Assembly (NCBI GenBank): GCA_964423195.1
Contig: CAYRDY010000003.1
Span: 1-55,913 of the forward strand
Source of the DNA: CAKRHR01 sp964423195
GTDB taxonomy: Bacteria > Bacillota > Clostridia > Lachnospirales > Lachnospiraceae
Direction of reading: 5' to 3'
Length of the DNA stretch: 55,913 bases
Below are positions 34,406 to 42,982 of this stretch, in pieces (the stretch's first letter is position 1; every line of letters begins with the position of its first letter). Position numbers and translations under genes: made by a program. The notes beneath the pieces are model-generated. The model was not told where the DNA came from, did not search any database, and was given only the letters and a program-made list of their open reading frames with translations.

Positions 34406-34456
34406 CAATCGGCTTTCATCCATGGTGGTGCCCCGCTTGCGGGACACGAAAGTTTA
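34406..34456 (-). repeat. Dispersed palindromic repeat, copy A (obgE-nadD gap)
   Basis: On the minus strand it reads TAAACTTTCGTG, then CCCGCAAGCGGGG, then CACCACCATGGATGAAAGC and GATTG. About 47 of 52 aligned positions match copy B at 42021-42070. The core forms a hairpin. The TAA at its edge is the stop codon of obgE. Confidence 0.75.
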
Positions 34457-35743
34457 CTTATAATACTCAAATTCCAGATCATACATGCGCACCGTATCGC
34501 CCTCTCGTATGCCGAGCGCTTCCAGCTGGTCGAGAATACCGTTCGTCCTGAGAAATTTCTGGAAAAAATCAAATCCCTTCTCGGATTCCAGATTCGTATA
34601 GCCGAGCATGCGCTCAACGCGCGGTCCCTCGACCAGATAGACGTCCTCCTCGTCATCGGATTTTGAGACCGTGAACGGTTCATACGCGTCCGCCCTCTGC
34701 GGCTCATATTCCCGCTCAAAGACAACCGGCGCATCGTCAATGCCGTTCAACAGCTCCGAGACCGCATATAAAAGCGGTTTCAGTCCCCTGCCGCTGACGG
34801 CGGATATCGGAAACACCCGAACGCCCTCCGGTTCAAATTCACACTTTAACAGATGAATGACATCATCCTCCTCCTGGTCATAGAGGACGTCAATTTTGTT
34901 GGCGGCGATCACCTGCGGACGCTTTAAGAGATCCGGATCATATGCCGCCAGTTCACGGTTGATGGCGCGGATATCGGCGATCGGATCACGTCCCTCGACA
35001 CTCGCGGCGTCCACGACGTGAATGATCACTTTTGTGCGCTCGATATGGCGCAAAAACTCATGCCCCAGACCGACGCCCTCCGACGCGCCCTCGATGATTC
35101 CGGGAATATCCGCGATCACAAACCCCTTGCCGCCGTCCAGATCGACGACGCCCAGATTTGGAGCTAGCGTCGTAAAATGATAATCGGCGATCTTCGGCTT
35201 CGCGTTTGTGACTCTGGCAAGCAGCGTCGATTTTCCGACATTCGGAAATCCGACCAGCCCCACATCGGCGATCACTTTCAGCTCAAGGATGACCTCCAGC
35301 TCTGTCGCTCTCTGTCCGGGCTGGGCGTATTTCGGGGCCTGCATGGTGGCGGTCGCGTAATTCATGTTGCCCTTGCCGCCGCGGCCGCCCTTCAATATGA
35401 CCTCGCGGCCGTTGCCATGGGACATATCGGCGATCACAAGTCCGCTCGCGGCGTCCCTGATGACGGTGCCCTCCGGCACCCTGATGACCACATCTGCGCC
35501 ATCCGCGCCGTGACAGCGGCGCTTGCCGCCCTCCGCGCCGTCGCCCGCACAGAATTTGCGCACATGGCGAAAATCCATCAGCGTATTTAAGCCCTTGTCG
35601 ACCTCAAAGATCACATCGCCGCCCTTGCCGCCGTCGCCACCGTCCGGACCGCCGGCCGGCACATACAGCTCGCGTCTGAAGCTGACATGGCCGTCGCCGC
35701 CCTTGCCTGAGCGGATAAATATTTTGGCCTTATCTACAAACAT
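34454..35743 (-). CDS. obgE: GTPase ObgE/CgtA
   Basis: A 429-residue ribosome-assembly GTPase. The glycine-rich OBG domain (1-158) is followed by the G domain with GFPNVGKST, DIPG and ANKIDVL, and a C-terminal OCT domain (about 350-429) as in many Clostridia. Obg binds the 50S subunit and senses ppGpp. It ends in a TAA supplied by the edge of a dispersed repeat. Confidence 0.96.
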   Translation of the reverse strand: MFVDKAKIFIRSGKGGDGHVSFRRELYVPAGGPDGGDGGKGGDVIFEVDKGLNTLMDFRHVRKFCAGDGAEGGKRRCHGADGADVVIRVPEGTVIRDAASGLVIADMSHGNGREVILKGGRGGKGNMNYATATMQAPKYAQPGQRATELEVILELKVIADVGLVGFPNVGKSTLLARVTNAKPKIADYHFTTLAPNLGVVDLDGGKGFVIADIPGIIEGASEGVGLGHEFLRHIERTKVIIHVVDAASVEGRDPIADIRAINRELAAYDPDLLKRPQVIAANKIDVLYDQEEDDVIHLLKCEFEPEGVRVFPISAVSGRGLKPLLYAVSELLNGIDDAPVVFEREYEPQRADAYEPFTVSKSDDEEDVYLVEGPRVERMLGYTNLESEKGFDFFQKFLRTNGILDQLEALGIREGDTVRMYDLEFEYYK

Positions 35744-35761
35744 AGATTACCTCATGATTTG

Positions 35762-35797
35762 AAAAAACGGCTTCAAATCCAATCAATCTGAAGCCGT
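35762..35797 (-). terminator. Rho-independent terminator after rpmA
   Basis: On the minus strand ACGGCTTCA pairs with TGAAGCCGT around a 13-base loop, followed by TTTTTT. It ends the rplU-prp-rpmA transcript, so obgE needs its own or readthrough transcription. Confidence 0.88.
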
Positions 35798-35809
35798 CTG
35801 TGTCAATTC

Positions 35810-36100
35810 TTATTCGTTTACGGATACAGGATAGACAGATGCCTGTTTTCTGTCTCTTCCCTTTCTCTCAAATCTCAGAACACCGTCCACCAAGGCAAAT
35901 AATGTATCGTCGCCGCCGCGCCCCACATTGACGCCCGGATGGATCTTTGTACCGCGCTGCCTGTAAAGGATGTTTCCGGCTTTGACAAACTGTCCGTCAG
36001 CGCGCTTCGCGCCAAGCCTCTTTGACTTGGAATCACGGCCGTTCTTCGTCGAGCCCACACCTTTTTTATGAGCGAAAAACTGAAGGTTCATTCTCAGCAT
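35810..36100 (-). CDS. rpmA: 50S ribosomal protein L27 (bL27), with cleavable N-terminal extension
   Basis: A 96-residue protein. It begins MLRMNLQFFAHKKGVGST; in Firmicutes the first residues up to NLQFFA are removed by the Prp protease to expose the HKKG end that reaches the peptidyl transferase centre. The protease gene lies immediately upstream (gap of four bases), and the extension is complete here, so the processing pair is intact. Confidence 0.97.
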   Translation of the reverse strand: MLRMNLQFFAHKKGVGSTKNGRDSKSKRLGAKRADGQFVKAGNILYRQRGTKIHPGVNVGRGGDDTLFALVDGVLRFERKGRDRKQASVYPVSVNE

Positions 36101-36104
36101 GTCG

Positions 36105-36431
36105 CTACACCTCCCTGAATTTTAAGTGAATAGAATTCTTATACTCTCTCTGTATCATTTTCAGACCAAGCACCATCGCATCCATCAACAGCCTGGCGTC
36201 GTCACTGAGTGATCTGCCGAAGCGGACAGTCAGCCGTCCCTCGGCCTCATTTTCCTCGACCCGTAGACTGTCCTTTGTCAGGGACTCGATGGCATTGACT
36301 GTATTGATCATGAGCACGGACACCGCGCTGCACACGATATCACTGCCATACGCGCCGTGATCCGCGTGTCCCAATGATCTGAAACCTTTGTAGATACCCT
36401 CGCTGTTTTTGTAGATCACTACTCTGATCAT
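36105..36431 (-). CDS. prp: Ribosomal-processing cysteine protease Prp
   Basis: A 108-residue protease that cleaves the L27 extension. The catalytic histidine and cysteine are in GHADHGAYGSDIVCSAVSVL. Located between rplU and rpmA, the conserved Firmicute arrangement, and translated as part of the same operon. Confidence 0.94.
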   Translation of the reverse strand: MIRVVIYKNSEGIYKGFRSLGHADHGAYGSDIVCSAVSVLMINTVNAIESLTKDSLRVEENEAEGRLTVRFGRSLSDDARLLMDAMVLGLKMIQREYKNSIHLKFREV

Positions 36432-36447
36432 AGGTCTTGACCGAGGG

Positions 36448-36756
36448 TCAGGCGTTGATCTTTTCGATCTTGACCTGCGTGTACTGCTGTCTGTGGCCGT
36501 TCTTTTTGTGATAGCCTGTCTTTCTCTTATATTTGTAAACGATCACTTTTTTGCCTTTGCCCTCCTTGACAACGCGCGCCGAAACGCTCGCGCCCGCCAC
36601 GGTCGGGTTCCCGATCTTCACTTCGTCACCGCTCACAACAAGAACCTGGTCGAATACAACTGTCTCGCCCTCGGCAACGCCGAGCTTTTCAACTCTGATC
36701 TCATCGCCCTCAGAGACTTTGTACTGCTTTCCGCCTGTTGCAATAATTGCGTACAT
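36448..36756 (-). CDS. rplU: 50S ribosomal protein L21 (bL21)
   Basis: A 102-residue protein starting MYAIIATGGKQYKV, with the C-terminal KKNGHRQQYTQVKI motif. The start is ATG 36756 with AGGAGGTG eight bases upstream; an ORF extension of seven codons upstream would include the ribosome binding site itself. Confidence 0.97.
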   Translation of the reverse strand: MYAIIATGGKQYKVSEGDEIRVEKLGVAEGETVVFDQVLVVSGDEVKIGNPTVAGASVSARVVKEGKGKKVIVYKYKRKTGYHKKNGHRQQYTQVKIEKINA

Positions 36757-36836
36757 AGGGACACCTCCTATTTTCATTACTCGCTAGCTGTGGTGGCATC
36801 AACGCACTTAAACCTCGCTACGCGGCACACTTATGT
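36757..36836 (-). promoter_or_regulatory. 5' leader of the L21 operon (possible L21 leader RNA)
   Basis: About 75 bases of leader between the inferred transcription start and rplU. It contains GC-rich inverted segments (GTGCCGCG..., GCGAGG) that could fold. Firmicutes carry a structured L21 leader thought to bind L21 for autoregulation. I cannot fold or compare it here, so the assignment rests on position. Confidence 0.4.
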
Positions 36837-36865
36837 ATCTTACCATGTACAAAGTCACCTGTCAA
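36837..36865 (-). promoter_or_regulatory. SigA-type promoter of the rplU-prp-rpmA operon
   Basis: On the minus strand TTGACA (36865-36860), 17 bases, TAAGAT (36842-36837). The -35 lies in the downstream copy of a 52-bp tandem duplication. Confidence 0.82.
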
Positions 36866-36953
36866 GGCATTTTCAGGATTTTCATGATTTTGCGCGGTGC
36901 GCAAAGTCGCCTGCCGAGGCATTTTTAGGATTTTTATGATTTCGTGCGGCTAG
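36850..36953. repeat. 52-bp imperfect tandem duplication across the L21 promoter
   Basis: 36850-36901 and 36902-36953 share about 42 of 52 positions, and most differences are transitions. Both begin CAAAGTC, share GGCATTTT and GGATTTT-ATGATTT blocks. One copy contains the working -35 (TTGACA on the minus strand); the other has TCGGCA at that place. Confidence 0.75.
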
Positions 36954-36995
36954 GAGCGCTCCCAGGCAAAACACATGACTGTTTAAACGTATCTG

Positions 36996-37021
36996 ACATT
37001 TCCGAATAACATTTCCGAATA
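36996..37021. repeat. 13-bp exact tandem duplication
   Basis: ACATTTCCGAATA twice, back to back, just after the stop of the cytidylate kinase-like gene (which reads leftward). Confidence 0.85.
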
Positions 37022-37022
37022 A

Positions 37023-37649
37023 TTACTGATTTTCGCCGATCTGCGTATAATCCGGCCAGCGCTCCCGCACGATATCCGCGATCATCGACACGGTTTTTTG
37101 CAGGCCAAAGAAGGAAGTATCAATGCACAGATGTTTGCCCTCTCTGCCGCCCCACTTCCTGTCCGTATAATACTGATAATAACTGCGGCGCTGTTTGTCT
37201 TCCTCCAGTGTTTCCTTTCTGGCCACCTCTGTGGAATCCAGCATGTAACGGTCCTTGATGCGCTCAATGCGCGCTTCCAGCGGTGCGTAGAGGAAGATAT
37301 TCAGACAGTTTTCATTTCCCTCCATGACATAGTCCGCACAGCGCCCGACGATGACAAAAGATTCCTTTTCCGCCAGCTCCTTAATGATGCTCGACTGTAC
37401 CCAGAACAGTTTGTCGTTGACTGTGCCGTATTCGCCCGCGCGCGTCACATAGGGACTGAAAAACGGGTTCGAGGCCTTTTCATCTGCCTTGTGCAGCAGT
37501 GCGGAACTCAGGCCGCTCTTCTCGGCCGCCATATCGATCAGATTTTTGTCATAATAATTGATCTTCAGGAGTCCGGCCAGCTTTTTGGCGACCTCCCGCC
37601 CGCCGCTGCCTGTCTCCCGCCCGATTGAGATGACAATATTTCTGCTCAT
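37023..37649 (-). CDS. Cytidylate kinase-like family protein
   Basis: A 208-residue P-loop kinase-like protein. The N-terminal ISIGRETGSGGREVAKKLA carries a variant P-loop in which G-S-G-G-R-E replaces GxGKS/T, as in the cytidylate-kinase-like family found widely in Clostridia. The RCADYV and YMLDSTEVARKETLEEDKQRRSYY region is the lid. ATG 37649 follows GGAGGT. The substrate is uncertain; the true cmk gene is usually elsewhere. Confidence 0.85.
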   Translation of the reverse strand: MSRNIVISIGRETGSGGREVAKKLAGLLKINYYDKNLIDMAAEKSGLSSALLHKADEKASNPFFSPYVTRAGEYGTVNDKLFWVQSSIIKELAEKESFVIVGRCADYVMEGNENCLNIFLYAPLEARIERIKDRYMLDSTEVARKETLEEDKQRRSYYQYYTDRKWGGREGKHLCIDTSFFGLQKTVSMIADIVRERWPDYTQIGENQ

Positions 37650-37672
37650 AAAAAACACCTCCAAAAGTGGAT

Positions 37673-38167
37673 TTAAATCACCCAAAATCCGATCACCGCC
37701 GCCAGAGCGGCGATGAGTATGCCCGCCAGCACATCGGAGATGTAGTGCATACCGGTGACGACGCGCGATACGCCCACAAGCGCTGCCAAGACAAGCATCA
37801 CGATCCCTGCCGCCGGACGGAGATAGAGAAAAGCCAGAGCGATGACCATGGCGCTGGCCGAGTGCCTGCTCGGAAAACTCCTGCCCGCCTCCTTCACCTT
37901 AAGGAATGGCTCGAAATCCATCTTCGTATACGGCCGGGGCCGATCGATCACGTCGCGCAGGATCGTGACAAAAACCAGGACGGACAGCGGGACGAGGATA
38001 AATCGCAGGGTAAATGGACTTCTCAACAGGATCAAAGCCGCCAAGAGGCAGACATAGACCAGCGCGATGAAAAACGGCAGCCATTCGGCGATATCCTTGA
38101 GGAGTAAAGCCCGTCCCCTCGAACGCTCAAAATATCGGATGATTTTAAGATATGTTTCCCTTTTCAT
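37673..38167 (-). CDS. PAP2-superfamily membrane phosphatase
   Basis: A 164-residue membrane protein. The three phosphatase motifs are present: RDVIDRPRPYTK, FPSRHSASA and VGVSRVVTGMHYISDVLAG. Such proteins hydrolyse phospholipid or undecaprenyl pyrophosphates. The start ATG 38167 overlaps the RNase G stop (ATGA), so the two are translationally coupled, an odd functional pairing. Confidence 0.9.
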   Translation of the reverse strand: MKRETYLKIIRYFERSRGRALLLKDIAEWLPFFIALVYVCLLAALILLRSPFTLRFILVPLSVLVFVTILRDVIDRPRPYTKMDFEPFLKVKEAGRSFPSRHSASAMVIALAFLYLRPAAGIVMLVLAALVGVSRVVTGMHYISDVLAGILIAALAAVIGFWVI

Positions 38168-39369
38168 TGATATATATATCCCCTGCCATGGCATGACGGG
38201 CACAGGCGGCCCATCTGCTCGTGCAGCGGTTTCTTTTCTTTTTTGCGCGTGATTTCCACGAGATTCAGTTTGGTCATGTCGACGACCGTTGCCTTTAAAG
38301 GATCATCCGCCGCCAGCTTCTTCAAGTATTCCATGAGCTTCATTTTATGCGCGTCATCCCGCATATCAATAAAATCGATAATGATGATCCCGGACAGATT
38401 GCGCAGCCGCAGCTGCGCGAATATTTCCTGTGCGGCCTCCATATTGATCCTGAAATAAGTCTCCTCCTGATTTTTCCTACTCATATATCTGCCGGTATTG
38501 ACATCGATGACCACCATGGCCTCGGTCGGCGTGATCACGATGGATCCGCCGCTCTTCAGCCAGACATGCGGGTTCAGAAGCCGATCAATCTTTGTGCCAA
38601 GCGACAAGAGCTTCGCCAGCGGCATCTGCGGATCATCATAGAGAATCACCCGTTTCGGGTCAATACAGTGCAGCAGCTGCTCATAGACCTCAGGGATATC
38701 CGTCGTCACTCTGACGAGCGTCTCGTCCTCAAGCTGCATCACCCGCCGCAGATACTCGTCCGGCTCCTTATAGACCTCGCTGAAACATTTGAGATATCTG
38801 CCCTTTTCCAGGATTGCGGTATATTTTTCTTTGAGCTTGAGCATCTCCGCTTCCAAAATCTCCTCGGATACCCCTGCCGCCTTCGTTCGCACCACAAAGC
38901 CGTAGTCCTCGTCCGTCCAGTTCTGAAAAATTTCTCTCAGACGGGCACGCTCAGCAGCCTGCGTAATTTTTGAGGAGACGCCCACATGCGGGTTTTGACC
39001 CTTTAGGACCATATATCTGCCGACCAGATGAATATTCGCCGTCACCATCGGCCCCTTGGATTTTGTGGCCTCCCGGCACACCTGAACCATGATCTCGTCG
39101 CCCGGTACCGGCGCCGCGTCTGGCGCTTTCCCATTCATATACAAGTGCCGTCTGTTTTCCTGCAGGGAATAATACCCGTCCACGCCGCCGATATCCACAA
39201 AGGCCGCCTGAATATTTTTGACGACATGCTTCACCTTGCCGATGTAAATGCGATCGAGAATGCCTGTATCCTGCGGCCGGTCGGCATAGATATCCACCAT
39301 TTTCTCATCCTCATAGACCACCGTCATCCGGAAATCGCCGTGATTCGTCAAATAAACTTTCCTTTGCAT
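38164..39369 (-). CDS. rng: Ribonuclease E/G family protein
   Basis: About 401 residues. An S1 domain (about 35-120) is followed by the RNase H-like catalytic domain, with the metal-binding aspartates in VVIDVNTGRYM and IIIIDFIDMRD, and a C-terminal CPSCHGRG motif. RNase G/E cut single-stranded RNA, including rRNA precursors. ATG 39369 is chosen because AGGTG lies five bases before; a GTG two codons upstream is also possible. Found in this order after the two radical-SAM-associated genes. Confidence 0.93.
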   Translation of the reverse strand: MQRKVYLTNHGDFRMTVVYEDEKMVDIYADRPQDTGILDRIYIGKVKHVVKNIQAAFVDIGGVDGYYSLQENRRHLYMNGKAPDAAPVPGDEIMVQVCREATKSKGPMVTANIHLVGRYMVLKGQNPHVGVSSKITQAAERARLREIFQNWTDEDYGFVVRTKAAGVSEEILEAEMLKLKEKYTAILEKGRYLKCFSEVYKEPDEYLRRVMQLEDETLVRVTTDIPEVYEQLLHCIDPKRVILYDDPQMPLAKLLSLGTKIDRLLNPHVWLKSGGSIVITPTEAMVVIDVNTGRYMSRKNQEETYFRINMEAAQEIFAQLRLRNLSGIIIIDFIDMRDDAHKMKLMEYLKKLAADDPLKATVVDMTKLNLVEITRKKEKKPLHEQMGRLCPSCHGRGYIYQ

Positions 39370-39416
39370 AGTCACACCTAAACTTATTAAACGATGATTT
39401 TATGCGGCCGCGGTCA

Positions 39417-40127
39417 CTATTGTCGAAGGCCGATTTCCACGCCCAGATCATCCAGTGAGATGAAATCGCCCTCCGCGTCCCTGGCAAACATGTCCTGGCG
39501 GTGAATTTGCAGACTGAGGGCATCAAATGGCAGTCTGAGCATATCGCACAGCGCCGACACCACAAGTTCCGGCCTTAAATTGGCGGCACTTCCCGCGGCG
39601 ACGCGCATACTGATCACCCCATCCGTGTATGACATTCGGTCAATCATCGGCCGGATATCTGTCTCGGCCGTACTTTTTTTTGTTTTTTTAGTGACGATGA
39701 TTTCGGATTGATCCATCAATTTTTGGATAGCATCCGCATTGACAGCCGCCGGACGGGTCTGTTCTCTGAATGAAACCGTATAGTCCGCCGCCGCGACCAG
39801 GGACATCGCATTCGAATTTTTTGTCTCGTCTAATATTTGTTTGAAACTCAATATCGACACGCCTTCGACCATCTGCGCATTGATTCTATCCATCATTGTC
39901 CGGGAATCCTCGCAGCTTCGGACAAAAATGTCCATATACTCGCCCGTGCTTGTCAGGCCGACGCCGAGCGGGGCCGCAAACGAGATCAGCTGATGGGGGC
40001 TATAGCCCTGCGAATATTCGATATCCACATCGGCGCGCCGAAACACCTTTTGAAAAAAGCGCATCATGTCCAGATGGCCGATGAATTTCATATGTCCCTC
40101 TTTTTTAAATCGGATCCTAATCTTCAT
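39417..40127 (-). CDS. TIGR03936/DUF2344 radical SAM-associated protein
   Basis: A 236-residue protein of unknown function, starting MKIRIRFKKEGHMKFIGHLDMMRFF with YSQGYSPHQLISFAAPLGVG, the typical signature of DUF2344. It overlaps the radical SAM gene by 11 bases and in some bacteria is fused to it, so the two very likely act together. The substrate is unknown. Confidence 0.9.
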   Translation of the reverse strand: MKIRIRFKKEGHMKFIGHLDMMRFFQKVFRRADVDIEYSQGYSPHQLISFAAPLGVGLTSTGEYMDIFVRSCEDSRTMMDRINAQMVEGVSILSFKQILDETKNSNAMSLVAAADYTVSFREQTRPAAVNADAIQKLMDQSEIIVTKKTKKSTAETDIRPMIDRMSYTDGVISMRVAAGSAANLRPELVVSALCDMLRLPFDALSLQIHRQDMFARDAEGDFISLDDLGVEIGLRQ

Positions 40128-41982
40128 AGCAGACACCTCCGCCGAAGGATCTGCATCCGCAGCCGGAGCAGCCCTGACGGCAGTTTTCTGTCACCAATCC
40201 CTTTTTGGCGCGCTCCCACTCCCGGATGAGGAACTGCTTGTCCACGCCGACGTCGATGAAATCCCACGGAAGAATCTCATCCGTGCCGCGCTCGCGGCGT
40301 GCATAGAAGGAGGGGTCGATATTTGTATCGGCAAAAGCCTTAAGCCACCCATCGTATTTGAAATTCTCTGTCCATGCGTCAAACAGGCATCCGTTTTTGT
40401 AAGCCGCAAGGATCACCCTGCCAAGCCGCCGGTCGCCCCGCGCAAGGACGCCCTCAAGGATCGACAGTTCCGCGTCATGCCAGTCGTATTTGATGCTCTT
40501 TTTATTGATCTGTTCTTTAAACCTGTGATTCAGGAAACGCTGTTTATCCAGAAATTCCTCAGCCGTATTCTGAGCGGCCCACTGAAACGGTGTGAACGGT
40601 TTGGGCACAAAAAATGACGTGCTGGCGACAATGTCCACACGCCCGTTGCCGGGACGCTCAGACTTTGGGATCTCGTAAAATTCTCTCGCGATCGCGTTTG
40701 ACAACAGGGCGATACCCTCGATATCGTCATCGGTCTCCGTCGGAAGTCCAAGCATGAAATAGAGCTTGACGCGATTCCATCCGCCCAGAAAAGCTGCTCT
40801 GGCCCCGTTCAGAATATCCTCCTCTGTCAGGCCTTTGTTGATCACGTCGCGCAGGCGCTGGGTGCCCGCCTCCGGGGCGAATGTCAGGCTGCTCTTCTTG
40901 ACGTCCTGAATCTTTCCCATGACATCCAGGGAAAAGGCGTCGATGCGCAGCGACGGCAGGGAGATATTGACTTTTTTCTTCTCACAGACATCGATCAGAT
41001 ACGACACCAGTTCTCCGAGCTCCGAATAATCGCTTGAGCTGAGGGAGCTCAAGGAGATCTCCTCATGGCCGGTCGAATCCAGCATTTTTACGGCATAGGT
41101 CTTCAAAAATTCGAGGCTTCGCTCGCGGTTCGGGCGATAGACCATGCCCGCCTGGCAAAAACGGCAGCCGCGGATGCAGCCGCGCTGAATTTCCAGGACG
41201 ACGCGGTCCTGTGTGACTTTGATAAATGGGACGACCGGTTTTTCCGGATAATAGGTATGGCTCAAATCGGTCACGACCTGCCTTCGGATCTTTTCAGGGA
41301 TATTCGGATATTTCGGCCCAAAATCGGCGATCGTCCCATCGTCATTGTAGGCGGCTTCATAGAGCCTCGGGACATAGAGCCCCTGAATCTTCGCGGCTGC
41401 CCTTAAGAATTCATAGCGGCTGGTGTGATCTTCTCGGTGGTTCCTGTACAGGTCGATCAGATCATTGTAAACGGTCTCGCCCTCGCCGATATAAAAAATG
41501 TCAAAAAAATCTGCCAGCGGTTCCGGATTGTACGCACACGGGCCGCCGCCGATGACGATGGGATCACTCTCCCGCCGGTCGGCGGCCAGCAGCGGAATTT
41601 CGCTCAAATCGATCAGTTGCAGGACATTGGTATAGCACATCTCGTATTGGAGGGTGATCCCAAGAAAATCAAAATTTCTGATTGGGTCCTGTGACTCCAG
41701 CGCGAACAGCGGAATATGACGCTGTCTCATGATCCCGTCCAGGTCCGTCCACGGCGAATAGACGCGCTCACAGTAGACATCATCCCGCCGGTTGAGCATA
41801 TCATAGATAATCTGGATACCGAGATGCGACATGCCGATCTCATAGACGTCGGGGAAAGCGATGGCAAAGCGCACCATATCCCCGGTGACATCCTTATAGA
41901 CTGCGTTGACCTCGTTGCCGAGGTATCTGGCCGGCTTGTCCACCCCCAACAATATCTCATCATCTAAAGCCAGTTTCCTCAT
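40117..41982 (-). CDS. TIGR03960-family B12-binding radical SAM protein
   Basis: A 621-residue enzyme. The N-terminal cobalamin-binding-like domain (about 20-200) is followed by a radical SAM core with the iron-sulfur cysteines in GCIRGCRFCQAG (about residues 269-280), and a C-terminal cysteine-rich tail (CRQGCSGCGCRSFGGG) that could hold another cluster. Conserved next to DUF2344, RNase G and the L21/L27 genes in Clostridia. RNA or ribosomal protein modification is plausible by context, but the reaction is not known to me. Confidence 0.9.
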   Translation of the reverse strand: MRKLALDDEILLGVDKPARYLGNEVNAVYKDVTGDMVRFAIAFPDVYEIGMSHLGIQIIYDMLNRRDDVYCERVYSPWTDLDGIMRQRHIPLFALESQDPIRNFDFLGITLQYEMCYTNVLQLIDLSEIPLLAADRRESDPIVIGGGPCAYNPEPLADFFDIFYIGEGETVYNDLIDLYRNHREDHTSRYEFLRAAAKIQGLYVPRLYEAAYNDDGTIADFGPKYPNIPEKIRRQVVTDLSHTYYPEKPVVPFIKVTQDRVVLEIQRGCIRGCRFCQAGMVYRPNRERSLEFLKTYAVKMLDSTGHEEISLSSLSSSDYSELGELVSYLIDVCEKKKVNISLPSLRIDAFSLDVMGKIQDVKKSSLTFAPEAGTQRLRDVINKGLTEEDILNGARAAFLGGWNRVKLYFMLGLPTETDDDIEGIALLSNAIAREFYEIPKSERPGNGRVDIVASTSFFVPKPFTPFQWAAQNTAEEFLDKQRFLNHRFKEQINKKSIKYDWHDAELSILEGVLARGDRRLGRVILAAYKNGCLFDAWTENFKYDGWLKAFADTNIDPSFYARRERGTDEILPWDFIDVGVDKQFLIREWERAKKGLVTENCRQGCSGCGCRSFGGGVCYED

Positions 41983-42020
41983 AAACGAACCTCATTTCAA
42001 TATCTTTCCATGCCTGCGGG

Positions 42021-42070
42021 TAAACTTCCATGCCCCGCAAGCGGGGCACCACCATCGATGAAAGCGATTG
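42021..42070 (+). repeat. Dispersed palindromic repeat, copy B
   Basis: Reads TAAACTTCCATG, CCCCGCAAGCGGGG, CACCACCATCGATGAAAGC, GATTG on the plus strand; see copy A at 34406-34456 on the minus strand. It lies between the DUF362 gene and the TIGR03960 gene. The core hairpin has a 5-bp stem (CCCGC/GCGGG) or longer. Confidence 0.75.
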
Positions 42071-42084
42071 AAAGTTATGCCAAA

Positions 42085-42960
42085 TCAAATCTCAACCAGT
42101 TCATAGGCTCTGTTGCCCAGTGCCAGTTTCACAGCGGCCTCGATCGTGAGGATGCCGTTGCGCGTCTCCATGCGCTCGATCATCGCCTTTTTGCCCGGAT
42201 CCGGGGAATTGTAGACGGCGTCCACGCACGCCTGGTCAACGGCGACCGGATCAGACGACGCAAAGATGCCGAGATCAGCCATCTCCGGCTCCGCCGGATG
42301 CGAGTCGCAGTCACAGTCGACAGAGAGGCGATTTGCGACATTGATATAGACGATATTTTCCCGACCCATGAAGTCAATCACAGATTTATCGGCGTCAGCC
42401 ATCGACTCAAGGAAATTGTCGTGGTTGGATGAGAAAATACTTCCATAATCCGTACTCTCACCGCTTGAGTGAACCAAAACCTTGCCCTTGGAGGAGGCGA
42501 TGCCGATAGCGACATTTTTAAGCGCACCGCCAAAGCCGCCCATCACATGTCCTTTGAAATGAGATAAAACGAGCATTGAATCATAGTTGCCCAGGTGTTT
42601 GCCGACATAATTCTCTTTCAGGTGTAAACCGCCATTCACCGGCAGCGGCATGTCGCCGTCCTCGTCCATGATATCGCAGGGCGCGATATCCGTAAATCCA
42701 TGATCCTTAAATGTCTGCCAGTGCGACTTGGTCGTGTTTCGCCTGCCCTCGTAGGCCGTGTTGCACTCGACGATCGTCCCTGACAGGTCGTTGATCAAGC
42801 CTCTGATCAGCTGCGGCTGCAGGAAATTGTGCCCGCCCGGTTCCCCGGTCGAGATCTTCACCGCAATCTTCCCGTGCAGCGGCGCGCCCAGAGCCGCATA
42901 AATTTTTTTCAGGGCCTCACTGCTGATCTCTTTTGTGAAATACACCTTTGCTTTTTCCAT
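42085..42960 (-). CDS. DUF362 domain-containing protein
   Basis: A 291-residue protein. It matches DUF362 in GEPGGHNFLQPQLIRGLI, LSHFKGHVMGGFGGALKN and LGIFASSDPVAVDQACVDAV. Many relatives carry ferredoxin clusters; here only the DUF362 core is present and no CxxCxxC motif is visible, although CDCDSH near residue 220 is cysteine-rich. Function unknown; a metal or iron-sulfur role is often supposed. Confidence 0.87.
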   Translation of the reverse strand: MEKAKVYFTKEISSEALKKIYAALGAPLHGKIAVKISTGEPGGHNFLQPQLIRGLINDLSGTIVECNTAYEGRRNTTKSHWQTFKDHGFTDIAPCDIMDEDGDMPLPVNGGLHLKENYVGKHLGNYDSMLVLSHFKGHVMGGFGGALKNVAIGIASSKGKVLVHSSGESTDYGSIFSSNHDNFLESMADADKSVIDFMGRENIVYINVANRLSVDCDCDSHPAEPEMADLGIFASSDPVAVDQACVDAVYNSPDPGKKAMIERMETRNGILTIEAAVKLALGNRAYELVEI

Positions 42961-42982
42961 TTTGAATGATACCTCCTAATTT

